Shown: positions 1 to 8,833, counted from the first letter of the stretch. The stretch is DNA of 64,000 bases from Actinospineispora spinosispora DSM 44797 (GCF_000429025.1 NZ_KE386835.1:1-64000), one strand, 5' to 3'. The notes: a model not told the origin generated them from the letters alone. Translations and numbers: made by a program.

Positions 1-147
1 AACCAGGGGACCGGCCTCATCAGAAGCTCTGAGGAACTTTGTTCTGTCCGGTTCCCCGCTGGCAGAGAGAAAGTTACTAGACGCCATCCAGGGGTCAAAA
101 TCGGGGGTACCCGAAACGCGTTGACCTGCGGAAACAGCCGAAATCGG

Positions 148-2256
148 TCACTTCCCAGCGTGCGGGGCCGACGGACCACTCGCGCTGGGAAGGTCGGAAC
201 TTTCTGCCCGATCCTCACTTTCCGTGCCGGCGTCGTCACTATTCGATCGGGAGCCGCCCGCCATTTCCCGCAGCATCGCGTTATACGCGGCCCGATCGGC
301 GTCGCCGTCCAGCTCGGCCCGACGGTCGGACTGCCGTGCGAAACGCTCGTCGAGCCGGGACCACTGCACGACAAGCGCGACCACCACGATGATCAGCGGC
401 ACTTCGCCCGTCGCCCAGGCGAGCCCGCCGCCCAGGCGTTGGTCGGCCAGGAGATCCGGCACCCAGGGCAGTGCCAGTCCCCCGTAGAAGCTTCCGCCGA
501 TCACTGTCTTGGTACTCATCAGGATCACGCCGAAGAACGCGTGGAACGGCACCGAGGCGAACACCAGCCCGAGACGCACCACCGGCGCGAGTGGGCGCGG
601 CGCCGGATCGACGCCGATGAGCGGCCAGAAGAACAACGCTCCGGTCGCCATGAAGTGCACGATCATCAGCAGGTGCGCCGGGTGCGACGGAAGCGCGGCC
701 TCGAACAGCCCGGAGAAGTACAACAGGTAGTACGTCCCGACGAAGAGCGGCAACGTCACCAGCGGATGGGTGAGCCATCGGGCCGGGGTGGAGTGCACCG
801 CGGCGAGCAGCCACTCCCTCGGCCCGGGTGGAGCGTCCTTACCCGACACCGGAAGGGCCCTCAGCGCGAGCGTGACCGGCGCGGCGAGCACCAGCAGGAT
901 CGGCGCGAGCATGGCGAGCATCATGTGTTCGGCCATGTGCATGCTGAACATCGCCGGCGAATACCGCCCGATCCCGGACGACGTGGCGATCAGCACCACC
1001 GCGCACCCGGCGATCCAGCTGACCGTCCGTCCCACCGGCCAGCCGTCGCCTCTGCGGGCCAGCCGGCGGACCGCGAGCAGGTACAGCGCGGCCGCGACCA
1101 GCGCGGCCGTCCCGAACAGCAGGTCGAATCGCCAGTCGAACAGGATCCGCGACAGTGTCGGTGGTCCGCTCAGGTCGTAGCCGATCACCACCTCGGTCCG
1201 GGACGGCGGCGCGACACCGACCAGCGGCGGGGCGCTCCGCCCCAGTGCCACCGCCAGGCCGACGGTGCCGAGCATGATCAGCACCTCGACGGCGCCCAGC
1301 CGGAGCAGAGCCCCCCGTCTCCCCCGTGCCGCACTGTCCACCGCATGCCGTCGCTGCAGATAACCGAACCCGCCGAGAACGAGCAGCGCGCACGTCTTCG
1401 CCAGAAGCAGCGCCCCGTAGTAGGTGCCGAACAGGTCAGACAGCGGTATCCGGACCAGGGCGTTGAGCACCCCCGAGACCGCCATGACGATCCAGCACAC
1501 CAGCGCGAGCGCCGAGTACCGCCTGATCACGGTCGGCAGCTGCGTCTCCGCCTCGGCCTTCCGACCGGCGAGACCGAGGACGGCGACCAGTCCGCCGACC
1601 CACAGGGCCGCCGCTACGACGTGCAGCATCAGGCTGTCGGTCGCCACGTCGTGCGAACCACCCGCGGCGGAGTGACCGGTCGAAGCAACCGGCAACAACC
1701 CGAACACCGCGATTCCCAGCAGCACGACCGACGTGCCCCAGGACAGTGCGACCCTGGCACCCGCGAACACCACCACGGCCAACACCGCCGTCACCGTCCA
1801 CGCGCCCGCGACTTCGAGTCTCGGCACCAGCGCGACGAGCCTGCCGAAGCCCAGCACGTCGGTCACCGGTCTGCCGAGCGTGTCCGCGACGGTGAGCGGG
1901 ACCATCAGCAGCGCGGCGACGGTCCAGGTCCCCGCCGCGTAGGAGGCCGAACGCAACGCCCGATACCCGGTGACGTCCAGGTAGCCGGACCGCTGCGGCG
2001 CCGCGAGGAACGCGGCCAACAGCAGCGCACCGACCGTGAGCACGGCGGCGATCTCGCTGACCGTGCGGACGATCGGCAGCCCGAAGGTCGTCAACGTGCC
2101 CGGATCCGGCAACCCCAGTGCCTCGAGGGGACGGGACCCGGACAACGCGGTCAGGCCACCCGCCACGAAGGCGGCGAGCACCCCTCCGAGCAGAACCAGG
2201 GGCACCAGTCCGGATCGCCCGGTCCTGTCCGTCACACTCGTCGTCGTCCCGACCAC
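148..2256 (-). CDS. CopD/CtaG fusion: copper uptake and cytochrome c oxidase assembly membrane protein
   Basis: This is a polytopic membrane protein of about 702 residues. The first half resembles the CopD copper-uptake domain and the second half the CtaG (caa3-type) cytochrome oxidase assembly domain. A Met/His-rich segment near residues 430-440 (MHMAEHMM) is typical of CtaG and probably handles copper. The family is common in actinobacteria and is thought to deliver copper to haem-copper oxidase at the membrane. The reading frame extends upstream to 2397, but the first 47 codons are Arg/Pro-rich and lie across the divergent gene's start. I therefore chose the GTG at 2256, just before the first hydrophobic segment. 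The gene diverges from the methyltransferase-like gene with about 68 bases between them. Confidence 0.88.
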   Translation of the reverse strand: MVGTTTSVTDRTGRSGLVPLVLLGGVLAAFVAGGLTALSGSRPLEALGLPDPGTLTTFGLPIVRTVSEIAAVLTVGALLLAAFLAAPQRSGYLDVTGYRALRSASYAAGTWTVAALLMVPLTVADTLGRPVTDVLGFGRLVALVPRLEVAGAWTVTAVLAVVVFAGARVALSWGTSVVLLGIAVFGLLPVASTGHSAAGGSHDVATDSLMLHVVAAALWVGGLVAVLGLAGRKAEAETQLPTVIRRYSALALVCWIVMAVSGVLNALVRIPLSDLFGTYYGALLLAKTCALLVLGGFGYLQRRHAVDSAARGRRGALLRLGAVEVLIMLGTVGLAVALGRSAPPLVGVAPPSRTEVVIGYDLSGPPTLSRILFDWRFDLLFGTAALVAAALYLLAVRRLARRGDGWPVGRTVSWIAGCAVVLIATSSGIGRYSPAMFSMHMAEHMMLAMLAPILLVLAAPVTLALRALPVSGKDAPPGPREWLLAAVHSTPARWLTHPLVTLPLFVGTYYLLYFSGLFEAALPSHPAHLLMIVHFMATGALFFWPLIGVDPAPRPLAPVVRLGLVFASVPFHAFFGVILMSTKTVIGGSFYGGLALPWVPDLLADQRLGGGLAWATGEVPLIIVVVALVVQWSRLDERFARQSDRRAELDGDADRAAYNAMLREMAGGSRSNSDDAGTESEDRAESSDLPSASGPSAPHAGK

Positions 2257-2324
2257 GAGTTCAGAGTAGGCGCTGTGTTCTGAGGCCCCGGCCCGGCTCA
2301 CTCGAGGGGTGCCAGACTCTGGCC

Positions 2325-3017
2325 GTGGCCTCCCCTCCCGAGACGACCTTCGCGGTCGACGTGCTGGACGTTGCACGTGACCGGGCGGGCTGGTCACCGA
2401 GGGACTGGCTGACCGACGCGGTGCCTGCCTCGCCCGGCGCCACCCTCGAGCTGCGGTCCCCCGCCGACTCCGACGGCAGGCGGGTGACGCTGCGCCGGCT
2501 GTCCTCCCTGGACACCGTGTCGGCCGACCCCCGCGCGCTGCCCTTCGCCACGAACCGGCTCACCGGTCTGGTGGCGACCCTGTGCCTGCCGTCCGTCGAG
2601 CCGCTGGATGCCCTGTTCGGTGAGATCCGGCGGGTGCTGCGGCCCTCCGGCACCCTCTCGGCGCTCGTACCCTCGGGTTCGCGTCGCTCACCGGTGGACT
2701 TGTTCTCTCTGCGTCCGGTGCACCGCGCACTGGCCGGGCACCGCGGTTTCCGGCACACGGCGGCGCGAGACCACCTCGGCTGGTTGCTGACGGCGGCCGA
2801 CTTCGCGGTGCTCGCCGACCAGCGCCGCACCTTCTGGCTCCCGGTCGAGGCGAGAGACGCCGTCCCGGAGATCGTCTCCGGTCTGGTGGCCGCCGGAGTG
2901 TGGCCACCCGGTCTCCCCGCCGTCCGGCTCGAGCGCGCGACGGCGGCACTGGAGCGTTTCGCGGGGCCGCGACGCCGGTTGCCAATACCACTGCGGCTGC
3001 TGGTGAGTAGACGATGA
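2325..3017 (+). CDS. class I SAM methyltransferase-like protein
   Basis: This encodes about 230 residues beginning at GTG 2325 (VASPPETTF). The open frame runs further upstream but overlaps the divergent gene there. The middle carries a late Rossmann-fold pattern: ALPFATNRLTGLVATLCLP, then EIRRVLRPSGTLSALVPSG, which matches the motif IV and post-motif IV 'E..RVLKPGG' region of class I methyltransferases. The glycine-rich SAM loop (motif I) is not evident, so the protein may be shortened or divergent and its substrate cannot be told. It lies directly upstream of tRNA-Arg. Methyltransferase fold is fairly likely; activity is uncertain. Confidence 0.65.
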   Translation: MASPPETTFAVDVLDVARDRAGWSPRDWLTDAVPASPGATLELRSPADSDGRRVTLRRLSSLDTVSADPRALPFATNRLTGLVATLCLPSVEPLDALFGEIRRVLRPSGTLSALVPSGSRRSPVDLFSLRPVHRALAGHRGFRHTAARDHLGWLLTAADFAVLADQRRTFWLPVEARDAVPEIVSGLVAAGVWPPGLPAVRLERATAALERFAGPRRRLPIPLRLLVSRR

Positions 3018-3070
3018 ACCGATCACGATAGGCTTGGCGCCGGGCTGACGGGGCCGATATGTCAGACCAT

Positions 3071-3147
3071 GCACCAGTAGCTCAGCTGGATAGAGCATCG
3101 GACTTCTAATCCGACGGTCGCAGGTTCGAATCCTGCCTGGTGCGCCA
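3071..3147 (+). tRNA. tRNA-Arg (anticodon TCT)
   Basis: The sequence folds as a full cloverleaf. The acceptor stem GCACCAG (3071-3077) pairs with CTGGTGC (3137-3143). The D stem is GCTC/GAGC and the anticodon stem TCGGA/TCCGA. The anticodon loop CTTCTAA carries TCT at 3105-3107, which reads AGA. The T arm contains GGTTCGAATCC. Discriminator G and an encoded CCA end at 3147. No variable-arm extension is present, as expected for Arg. Confidence 0.97.
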
Positions 3148-3219
3148 GCCTGACCAGCGAAGTCCGGTGAGCGCAACGCCGGATGGTGCGGTTCGGCGTC
3201 CACGCATGAGAATGCGCCC

Positions 3220-3486
3220 ATGGAGCCCACGCGCCGACGGCACTATCGATGGTTGCTGGCACTGCCGTTCGTCTGGCAGGTCGCGCTCATCCCGGCGGTC
3301 AACGACGTGCACGTCTTCCCGCTGGGGCTGCCGTTCCCGATGGTCTGGCAGATGCTCGGTGTGGTGTTCGCCACCGTGGTCATCGCGGTGGTGTTCCGGC
3401 TCGACCGCCGCGCCGGGGTGGAGGCCGAGGAGGAGGCGTTCCTGCTCGAGTGTGAGGCCGCCGACCGGGGGGACGCGCCGCGATGA
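3220..3486 (+). CDS. DUF3311 small membrane protein, symporter partner
   Basis: This is an 88-residue protein with two hydrophobic segments (about residues 11-25 and 42-60) and a short acidic C-terminal tail. The pattern, with LALPFVWQVALIPAVND and a second helix beginning PMVWQMLGVVF, is that of DUF3311 proteins. These are usually encoded immediately before a sodium:solute symporter and are presumed to be an accessory subunit, as with the small partner of pantothenate- or acetate-type symporters. Here its stop overlaps the symporter start by four bases (ATGA at 3483), so the two are translationally coupled. No promoter was identified between tRNA-Arg and this gene. Confidence 0.85.
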   Translation: MEPTRRRHYRWLLALPFVWQVALIPAVNDVHVFPLGLPFPMVWQMLGVVFATVVIAVVFRLDRRAGVEAEEEAFLLECEAADRGDAPR

Positions 3487-5018
3487 TCCTCACGATCTCG
3501 GTCACCATCCTGATCGCGACGGTCCTCGGCGCGATCGGCTTCGGCCGGCACAAGCGGCGCAAGACCATGACGGACTGGGCGGTCGGCGGGCGCAGCTTCG
3601 GGACCCTGCTGTTCTGGTTCATGAACGCGGGCGAGGTCTATACGACATTCGCGGTGCTCGGTATCTCCGGTTACGCGTGGGCGCTCGGCGCGCCCGCCTA
3701 CCTGGCGTTTCTCTCGGTCTCGCTGAGCTACTCGCTCGGCTACTGGTTGATGCCGAAGATCTGGCGGGTCGGACGGATGCGGCGCCTGGTGACCCAGTCC
3801 GACTGGTTCGCCGTTCGCTACGACGCACCCTGGCTCGGGGTCCTGGTGGCGGTCATCGGCATCGCCGCGCTGGTCGTCTACGTCCAGATCCAGCTGGTCA
3901 GCCTCGGGCTCGTCGTGCGGCTCACGATCGGACCCTCGGTGTCCACCACCGCCGCCGTCCTGATCGGTGCCGGGCTGATGCTGGCCTTCGTGTTCCTCGC
4001 CGGGCTGCGCTCCGCCGCCTTCTCGGCCGGCGTCAAGGACGTCCTGATGATCGTCGTGGTCGTCGTGCTGTGCGTGACCGTCGCGGACAAGGTCGGTGCG
4101 GCGTCGCTGCTCGACGTGTTCCGCGTCGTCGAACAGCAGCATCCCGGCATCGGGCGGCTGCCCGGCCTTGACCCGGCGTCGACGACGACCGCCGTGTGGC
4201 TCATGACGTCCGGGCTCAACGTCGCGTTGGGCAACTGGGTGTTCCCGCACCTGTTCCAGGTGGCGTACTCGTCACGGTCGGCCACGAGCATCCGGCGCAA
4301 CGCCATCTGGCAGCCGCTGTACTCACTGGCGTACTTCTTCATCATCCTGATGGGCTTCGCCGCGCTCATCGCCGGAACCAAGCCGGAGGGCGGGGACCTC
4401 AACGGTGCGTTCCTGACGTTCGTGTCGAACCGGTACCCGGACTGGGTCGTCGGTCTCGTCGCCGGCACGTGCTTCCTGCTGGCGCTCGCGCCGGGCTCGG
4501 TGCTGCTGCTGACCTCGGGGTCACTGTTCGCCCGCAACATCGTCGGTCCACTGCGCGCCGCGGTCTCGGGCCGGGCGCTGCGCGACACCTCGACCCTGCT
4601 GCTCTCCCGATCGTCCATGGTCGCCTTCGCCCTGCTGGCGACCTATCTGACGCTCGCGCAGAGCAAGTCCCTGGTGACGATCCTGCTGTCGGCCTACTCG
4701 GCGATCGGGATGCTCGCGCCCGCCGTGTTCCTCGGGTTCCTGTGGCGACGCACCAGCGCGCTCGGCGTTCTCGTGGGGCTGGCGGGCGGGTTCGCGGCGC
4801 TGCTGGCGCCCTTCGCCAAGGGCTTCTGGTCCAGCGCCTTGCCCACTTGGGAACCGGGTCTGCTCGCAATGGCGATCAATGCCGTGCTGGTCGTGCTCGT
4901 GAGTCTGGTCACCCGTGCACCCGGGCCGGACGCGCTCGCGGCCGGACTGTTGACCGGACCCGGCGGCGGATCGCGCACGCGGGCGATGACCGACACACCG
5001 GAAGGAACCCAACGATGA
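3483..5018 (+). CDS. sodium:solute symporter (SSS family)
   Basis: This protein of 511 residues has about 13 hydrophobic segments in the arrangement of SSS-family transporters. The N-terminal WAVGGRSFGTLLFWFMNAGE resembles the conserved first-helix region of these symporters. A substrate such as a short organic acid or urea-like compound is plausible, but sequence alone does not decide it. It is coupled by ATGA overlaps to DUF3311 upstream and to the TIGR04076 gene downstream. The presence of an oxidoreductase at the end of the same operon suggests that the imported compound is oxidised or reduced in the cytoplasm. Confidence 0.9.
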   Translation: MILTISVTILIATVLGAIGFGRHKRRKTMTDWAVGGRSFGTLLFWFMNAGEVYTTFAVLGISGYAWALGAPAYLAFLSVSLSYSLGYWLMPKIWRVGRMRRLVTQSDWFAVRYDAPWLGVLVAVIGIAALVVYVQIQLVSLGLVVRLTIGPSVSTTAAVLIGAGLMLAFVFLAGLRSAAFSAGVKDVLMIVVVVVLCVTVADKVGAASLLDVFRVVEQQHPGIGRLPGLDPASTTTAVWLMTSGLNVALGNWVFPHLFQVAYSSRSATSIRRNAIWQPLYSLAYFFIILMGFAALIAGTKPEGGDLNGAFLTFVSNRYPDWVVGLVAGTCFLLALAPGSVLLLTSGSLFARNIVGPLRAAVSGRALRDTSTLLLSRSSMVAFALLATYLTLAQSKSLVTILLSAYSAIGMLAPAVFLGFLWRRTSALGVLVGLAGGFAALLAPFAKGFWSSALPTWEPGLLAMAINAVLVVLVSLVTRAPGPDALAAGLLTGPGGGSRTRAMTDTPEGTQR

Positions 5019-5338
5019 CGGCCGAACCGGACATGGAGCTGTACGACCTGCGCATCTCGGTGGACCGGATCGAGGGCCGTTCGGTGTGTGGGCTCGCCGT
5101 CGGTGACTACATCGACGTCGTGCGGTCCAACGAGATGCGCCTTCCCGAGGGCAAGCACTTCTGCCTGTACGCGTTCGCCGCCGCCCTGCCGCTGCTCGCC
5201 GCGAAGCAGCGCGAGCTGCCTGCCGAGGACTGGCTCACCAAGGACTCCCTGGTCGCCTGCCCGGATCCGGAGGAGCGGCTCATCATGCGGATCGACCGGA
5301 TCGGCACGTGTGCGCTGCGGTCGGAGGACCTCACATGA
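5015..5338 (+). CDS. TIGR04076 family protein
   Basis: This is a 107-residue soluble protein beginning at ATG 5015, which overlaps the symporter stop. It contains the arrangement GDYIDVVRSNEMRLPEGKHFCLYAFAA followed by SLVACPDPEERLIMRIDR. This matches TIGR04076, a small family of unknown function with a conserved Cys-Pro-Asp region near the C-terminus, often found beside oxidoreductases and transporters. The invariant HFCLYA and ACPDP segments may form a metal or substrate site, but no activity is established. The next gene starts inside its stop codon (ATGA at 5335), so the four-gene set is one operon. Confidence 0.75.
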   Translation: MTAEPDMELYDLRISVDRIEGRSVCGLAVGDYIDVVRSNEMRLPEGKHFCLYAFAAALPLLAAKQRELPAEDWLTKDSLVACPDPEERLIMRIDRIGTCALRSEDLT

Positions 5339-6342
5339 GTGCCGGGCCGGTCGAGTTCGGGCTCGGAATCCAGAGCGACAAGGACGCCGGGGCATACGCC
5401 CCGCTCGCGGTGGCCGCCGAGAACCTCGGGTTCGACGTGGTCAGCGTCTTCGCCGACCTGCTCTACGCCCCACCGATCGTCCCGCTGCTGGAGATGGCCT
5501 CGGTCACCAGCAGGGTCCGGCTCGGCGCGGCCTGCTGGAACCCCTTCACGATGCACCCGTACGAGATCGCCGGTCAGCTCGCCGGCCTCGACCTCGCCTC
5601 CGCCGGCCGCGCCTACCTCGGGCTGGCCAGGGGCACCTGGCTGGGCGACATCGGGATCCGGCAACCGGACGCCCTCACCCGGCTCGCCGAGGCGGTCGGG
5701 TTCATCCGCGCCCTGCACGCGGGCGACGGACGCGGGTACGACGGGACGATCTTCCGGCTCGCGCCCGGTGTCGCGCCCCGGTTCCCGGTGCTCCGGCCAC
5801 GTCCACCGCTGCTCATCGGCGCCTGGGGTCCCCGGGCCTCGGCGCTGGCGGGCCGGATCGCGGACGAGATCAAGATCGGCGGTTCGGCCAACCCCGCGAT
5901 GGTCGGCGTCATGCGTGACCGCCTCGCGCCGGGCGAGCGGGAGGCCGGGAGGCCCGAAGGAGCCACCCGCATCGTCCTCGGGGCCGTGACCGTCGTCGAC
6001 ACCGACGGAAAGGCGGCACGCGCCCTCGCTCGGACCGAGGTCGCCATGTACCTGGCCGTCGTCGCCGAGCTGGACCCGACCGCGCACGTTCCCCATGACC
6101 TGCTCGCCGAGGTGAAACGCCTGGTCGACGAGGGCGATCACATCGGGGCGGGCCGGCTGATACCGGACGACCTGCTCGATCTCTTCGCGTTCTCCGGCAC
6201 CCCCGACCAAGTGGTTCAGCAGGCCAGCCGGCTCATCGACGCGGGTGCCGGGCGCATCGAGTTCGGCACACCGCACGGCCTGGACAACCTCGACGGCATC
6301 ACGCTCCTCGGCAGTGAGGTGCTGCCGGCGCTGCGTGTGTGA
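5335..6342 (+). CDS. LLM-class F420-dependent oxidoreductase
   Basis: The protein has 335 residues and the TIM-barrel signature of luciferase-like monooxygenases that use F420 or FMN. FGLGIQSDKDAGAYAPLA opens strand 1, GFDVVSVFADLLYAPP follows, and GLARGTWLGDIGIRQPD and PPLLIGAWGPRASALAGRIADEIKIGG match the methylene-tetrahydromethanopterin reductase-like core. Actinobacterial members usually transfer hydride with coenzyme F420. I chose ATG 5335, which overlaps the previous stop; an upstream in-frame ATG at 5308 lies inside the TIGR04076 gene. It ends the operon and a gap of about 80 bases follows. The substrate is unknown but probably the solute carried by the symporter. Confidence 0.87.
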   Translation: MSAGPVEFGLGIQSDKDAGAYAPLAVAAENLGFDVVSVFADLLYAPPIVPLLEMASVTSRVRLGAACWNPFTMHPYEIAGQLAGLDLASAGRAYLGLARGTWLGDIGIRQPDALTRLAEAVGFIRALHAGDGRGYDGTIFRLAPGVAPRFPVLRPRPPLLIGAWGPRASALAGRIADEIKIGGSANPAMVGVMRDRLAPGEREAGRPEGATRIVLGAVTVVDTDGKAARALARTEVAMYLAVVAELDPTAHVPHDLLAEVKRLVDEGDHIGAGRLIPDDLLDLFAFSGTPDQVVQQASRLIDAGAGRIEFGTPHGLDNLDGITLLGSEVLPALRV

Positions 6343-6379
6343 ACTCAATCTCAAGATCCGCTGAGTCCTGTCCCGATTT

Positions 6380-6396
6380 CTGAGATGATCTCTCAG
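6380..6396. promoter_or_regulatory. short dyad upstream of lipoprotein gene
   Basis: CTGAGA and TCTCAG form a perfect 6-base inverted repeat separated by five bases, 28 bases before the lipoprotein start. It could be an operator or part of a weak terminator for the upstream operon. There is no U-run. Confidence 0.25.
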
Positions 6397-6423
6397 TACT
6401 GGGCGTCGGCGCGGCGGGAGACG

Positions 6424-7146
6424 ATGGTGCGGGCTCGGGTTGCGGCGCTGGTGGTGCTGCTCAGCGGACTGATGATGTCCGCGTGCTCTCGGCCGGAGCC
6501 CATCGCGCTCGGCTCCGCCCCGGCGAGCCCGTCGAGCCGGATCGTCCTTCCGCTCCTGTCCGACCGACCGGGCATCTATCCGGTCAACATGTGGCCGAAG
6601 GCCTGCGACCTGCTCAGCGACGCGGACCTGCGGGCCGTGTTCCCGCAGGCGGCCGACGTCACGAGGAAGCCCGAGGATCTCAGGCTGTCGGTGTTCACCG
6701 ACCCGCTGCGCGGAGGCGGTGGCCGCTACGTCGTCCCCGGTGCGCAGTGCACGTACAGGTTCTCGCTGCCCGGAGCCCAGAACACGCCCGGTGAGACCTG
6801 GGGCGGCTACGTGTTGAAACTGGACGTCTACGCGGTGGGGAACCGGGAGTTCGTCCGGGAGAACCGCCACAGGGCGGGTGCGGGACAGACCCGGGTCATC
6901 GGGGGCGCGGAGTGCACCGTCGACGTGGACAGTGTCCTGCTGAGCTGCGCCGCCGACCGGATGGGCTTCACCCTGCAGGACCTCAAGGGCAACGTCACCC
7001 AGGACGGCGGCGTGGCCCACTTCCAGCGCAACGGTCAGGTCACCACGTTCGACGGCGACCGACTGACGCAGATCGACCAGCAGCACGACTTCGTGACGAG
7101 GTACGTCCTGCCCGAGGTGGTCAAGACGATCGTGGCCAAGCTGTGA
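6424..7146 (+). CDS. secreted lipoprotein of unknown function
   Basis: This is a 240-residue protein with a classical lipoprotein signal: a short basic start, a hydrophobic stretch AALVVLLSGLMM, then the lipobox SAC with Cys21. It should be anchored on the outer face of the cytoplasmic membrane. The mature part has four cysteines (KACDLL, AQCTY, AECTV, LSCAA) likely to form two disulfides, and the opening ACDLLSDADL pattern recalls DUF3558-like actinobacterial lipoproteins. I preferred ATG 6424 over the in-frame ATG at 6385 because it gives a normal signal peptide. It stands alone and converges on the Lrp gene. No enzymatic motif is visible. Confidence 0.75.
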   Translation: MVRARVAALVVLLSGLMMSACSRPEPIALGSAPASPSSRIVLPLLSDRPGIYPVNMWPKACDLLSDADLRAVFPQAADVTRKPEDLRLSVFTDPLRGGGGRYVVPGAQCTYRFSLPGAQNTPGETWGGYVLKLDVYAVGNREFVRENRHRAGAGQTRVIGGAECTVDVDSVLLSCAADRMGFTLQDLKGNVTQDGGVAHFQRNGQVTTFDGDRLTQIDQQHDFVTRYVLPEVVKTIVAKL

Positions 7147-7153
7147 GCCGGCG

Positions 7154-7594
7154 CTAGTCGTTCGACATGTCCTCGAAGATCAGCAGCGTGCGGGTGGACA
7201 ACACCCCGGGTATCGCCTGCAGCTGATCGAGGACGACCCTGCGCAGCGCCGCGTTGTCCGCCGCGCGGACCAGCAGGATGACGTCGAAGTCGCCCCCGAC
7301 GAGCGCCATGTGCCGTACCTCGGGAATCTCCCGCAGCTGTTCGTGCAGGTCACGCCACGCTCGCTGGCGGACGGTGAGCGTGACGTAGGCGGAGGTGACC
7401 AGGCCTGCCTTCTCCGGGTCGATCACCGCGGTGTAGCCGGTGATGACCCCGGAGGCGGTGAGCCGTTCGAGGCGCGCATAGGCATTGGCCCGGGAGATCC
7501 GGACACGGTCGGCCAACGCCCGGACCGAGAGGCGACCGTCGCCGCGTAGCTCGGTGAGGATGCTCCGGTCGATGTCGTCGAGTGTCTCGACCAT
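7154..7594 (-). CDS. Lrp/AsnC family regulator, probable regulator of the bkd operon
   Basis: The protein is 146 residues long. It has an N-terminal AsnC-type winged helix (DIDRSILTELRGDGRLSV, then a recognition helix SRANAYARLERL) and a C-terminal RAM ligand-binding domain (LVTSAYVTL, VGGDFDVILLV). ATG 7594 is preceded by a good GGAGG site, and the open frame further upstream is non-coding. It is transcribed away from the branched-chain 2-oxoacid dehydrogenase operon, the usual arrangement for BkdR. It therefore probably senses a branched-chain amino acid and controls that operon. The function is inferred from family and position. Confidence 0.88.
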   Translation of the reverse strand: MVETLDDIDRSILTELRGDGRLSVRALADRVRISRANAYARLERLTASGVITGYTAVIDPEKAGLVTSAYVTLTVRQRAWRDLHEQLREIPEVRHMALVGGDFDVILLVRAADNAALRRVVLDQLQAIPGVLSTRTLLIFEDMSND

Positions 7595-7636
7595 CTGTCT
7601 CGCCTCCAGCGGGGTTCCCCGGTCAGTTTCGGCCGA

Positions 7637-7671
7637 ACGTACATCAGGTTCACCTATGCCTGGCGCTACGT
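7637..7671. promoter_or_regulatory. imperfect dyad in lrp-bkd intergenic region
   Basis: In the divergent promoter region, ACGTAC-ATCAGG on the left mirrors CCTGGCGC-TACGT on the right around a 10-base centre. Outer ACGTA/TACGT and inner CAGG/CCTG match exactly. Lrp-family proteins bind such long degenerate dyads, so this is a candidate operator for the flanking regulator. Confidence 0.35.
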
Positions 7672-7753
7672 CTTGACTTCTTCTGATTCTGTGGACCTTT
7701 GGCTCCGACATGGCGACGATTTCCGCATGTTGTCGCGGCCGACGGAGGTCTTC

Positions 7754-8833
7754 ATGAGCACTCTCCCCACTGTCGACGGGATCGTTCGGCTGCTCGACGA
7801 ACACGGAAGGGCCGTCGCGGGCGCGGAACCACCGAGCGACGGTGCGCTGCTGGAGGGCTACCGGGCGTTGGTGATGGCGCGCCGACTCAACGAACAGGCC
7901 GGTGCACTGGTCCGCCAGGGGCGGCTGGCGGTCTACCCGTCCTCACACGGCCAGGAGGCGTGCCAGGTCGCCGCCGCGCGGGTTCTTGGCGACGGCGACT
8001 GGCTGTTCCCGACCTACCGCGACACGGCCGCGATCGCAGCGCGCGGCGTCGACCCGGTCGAGGTGCTGATGATGTTGCGCGGTGACTGGCACTGCGGATA
8101 CGACCCGGTCACGCATCGGGTGGCGCCGCAGGCGACCCCGCTGGCCACCCAGCTGCTCCACGCCGTGGGAGTCGGGCACGCCGCGCGCCTCAAGGGCGAG
8201 AAGACCGTGGTCATGGCCCTGTGCGGCGACGGGGCGACGAGCGAGGGCGACTTCCACGAGGCGGTCAACTTCGCGGCGGTGTTCGCCGCACCGGTCGTCT
8301 TCCTGGTGCAGAACAACAAGTACGCGATCTCCGTGCCGCTCGCGCGCCAGTCCGCGGCCCCGTCGCTGGCGGCGAAGGCGGACGGGTACGGCATGCCCGG
8401 TGTGTTGGTCGACGGCAATGACATCGTGGCCCTGACCTCGGTGTTGTCCGACGCGGTATGGCGTGCGCGACGCGGCGAGGGCCCGACCCTCGTCGAAGCC
8501 GACACCTACCGCATCCAGGCCCACACCAACGCCGACGACGCCACCCGATACCGCACCGAGGACGAGGTGCGGGAATGGGTGCCGCGCGATCCGCTGACCA
8601 GGGTGCGCACCTACCTCGCCGCCCGGGGCGTGCTCGACGCGGACGTCGAAGCCGGGATCAGCACCGAAGCCGAAGCCATGGCGGCCCACGTACGAGCCGG
8701 GCTGGCCCAGGAGAACCCGGTCGACCCGGACGAGCTGTTCAGCCACGTGTTCACCCACCGCACGCCGCAGCTGGCCGAGCAGGCGCAGCTGTTGCGCGAC
8801 GAACTGGCCGCGACGGAGGAGTCGTCACGATGA
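7754..8833 (+). CDS. bkdA: 2-oxoacid (branched-chain) dehydrogenase E1 alpha subunit
   Basis: This 359-residue protein is the thiamine-diphosphate-binding alpha subunit of a 2-oxoacid decarboxylase. The ThDP motif begins GDGATSEGDFHEA near residue 157 and ends at QNN about 30 residues later. LVMARRLNEQAGALVRQGRL and YRDTAAIAARGVDP match branched-chain E1 alpha. With E1 beta and E2 it should convert branched-chain 2-oxoacids to acyl-CoA starters for branched fatty acids, although an E1 for pyruvate or other oxoacids cannot be excluded. I chose ATG 7754 because GGAGG lies at 7744-7748. The stop overlaps the next start by four bases. Confidence 0.9.
   Translation: MSTLPTVDGIVRLLDEHGRAVAGAEPPSDGALLEGYRALVMARRLNEQAGALVRQGRLAVYPSSHGQEACQVAAARVLGDGDWLFPTYRDTAAIAARGVDPVEVLMMLRGDWHCGYDPVTHRVAPQATPLATQLLHAVGVGHAARLKGEKTVVMALCGDGATSEGDFHEAVNFAAVFAAPVVFLVQNNKYAISVPLARQSAAPSLAAKADGYGMPGVLVDGNDIVALTSVLSDAVWRARRGEGPTLVEADTYRIQAHTNADDATRYRTEDEVREWVPRDPLTRVRTYLAARGVLDADVEAGISTEAEAMAAHVRAGLAQENPVDPDELFSHVFTHRTPQLAEQAQLLRDELAATEESSR

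Noticed and set aside
1..147. Gene in the first 147 bases
   Set aside because: No open frame with a start and ribosome site is visible; it appears to be intergenic sequence beyond the CopD/CtaG stop.
121..2283. Long 720-codon plus-strand open frame
   Set aside because: It is the antisense shadow of the CopD/CtaG gene. Its residues are mostly Arg, His, Gln and Pro with no domain, as GC-rich opposite frames produce.
3071..3219. Integration site at tRNA-Arg
   Set aside because: No repeat of the tRNA 3' end, integrase or other mobile gene is seen in the window, and the downstream operon has ordinary composition.
6385..6423. Upstream ATG of the lipoprotein gene
   Set aside because: It would add 13 residues before the signal peptide and lies on the dyad at 6380-6396, so ATG 6424 is preferred.
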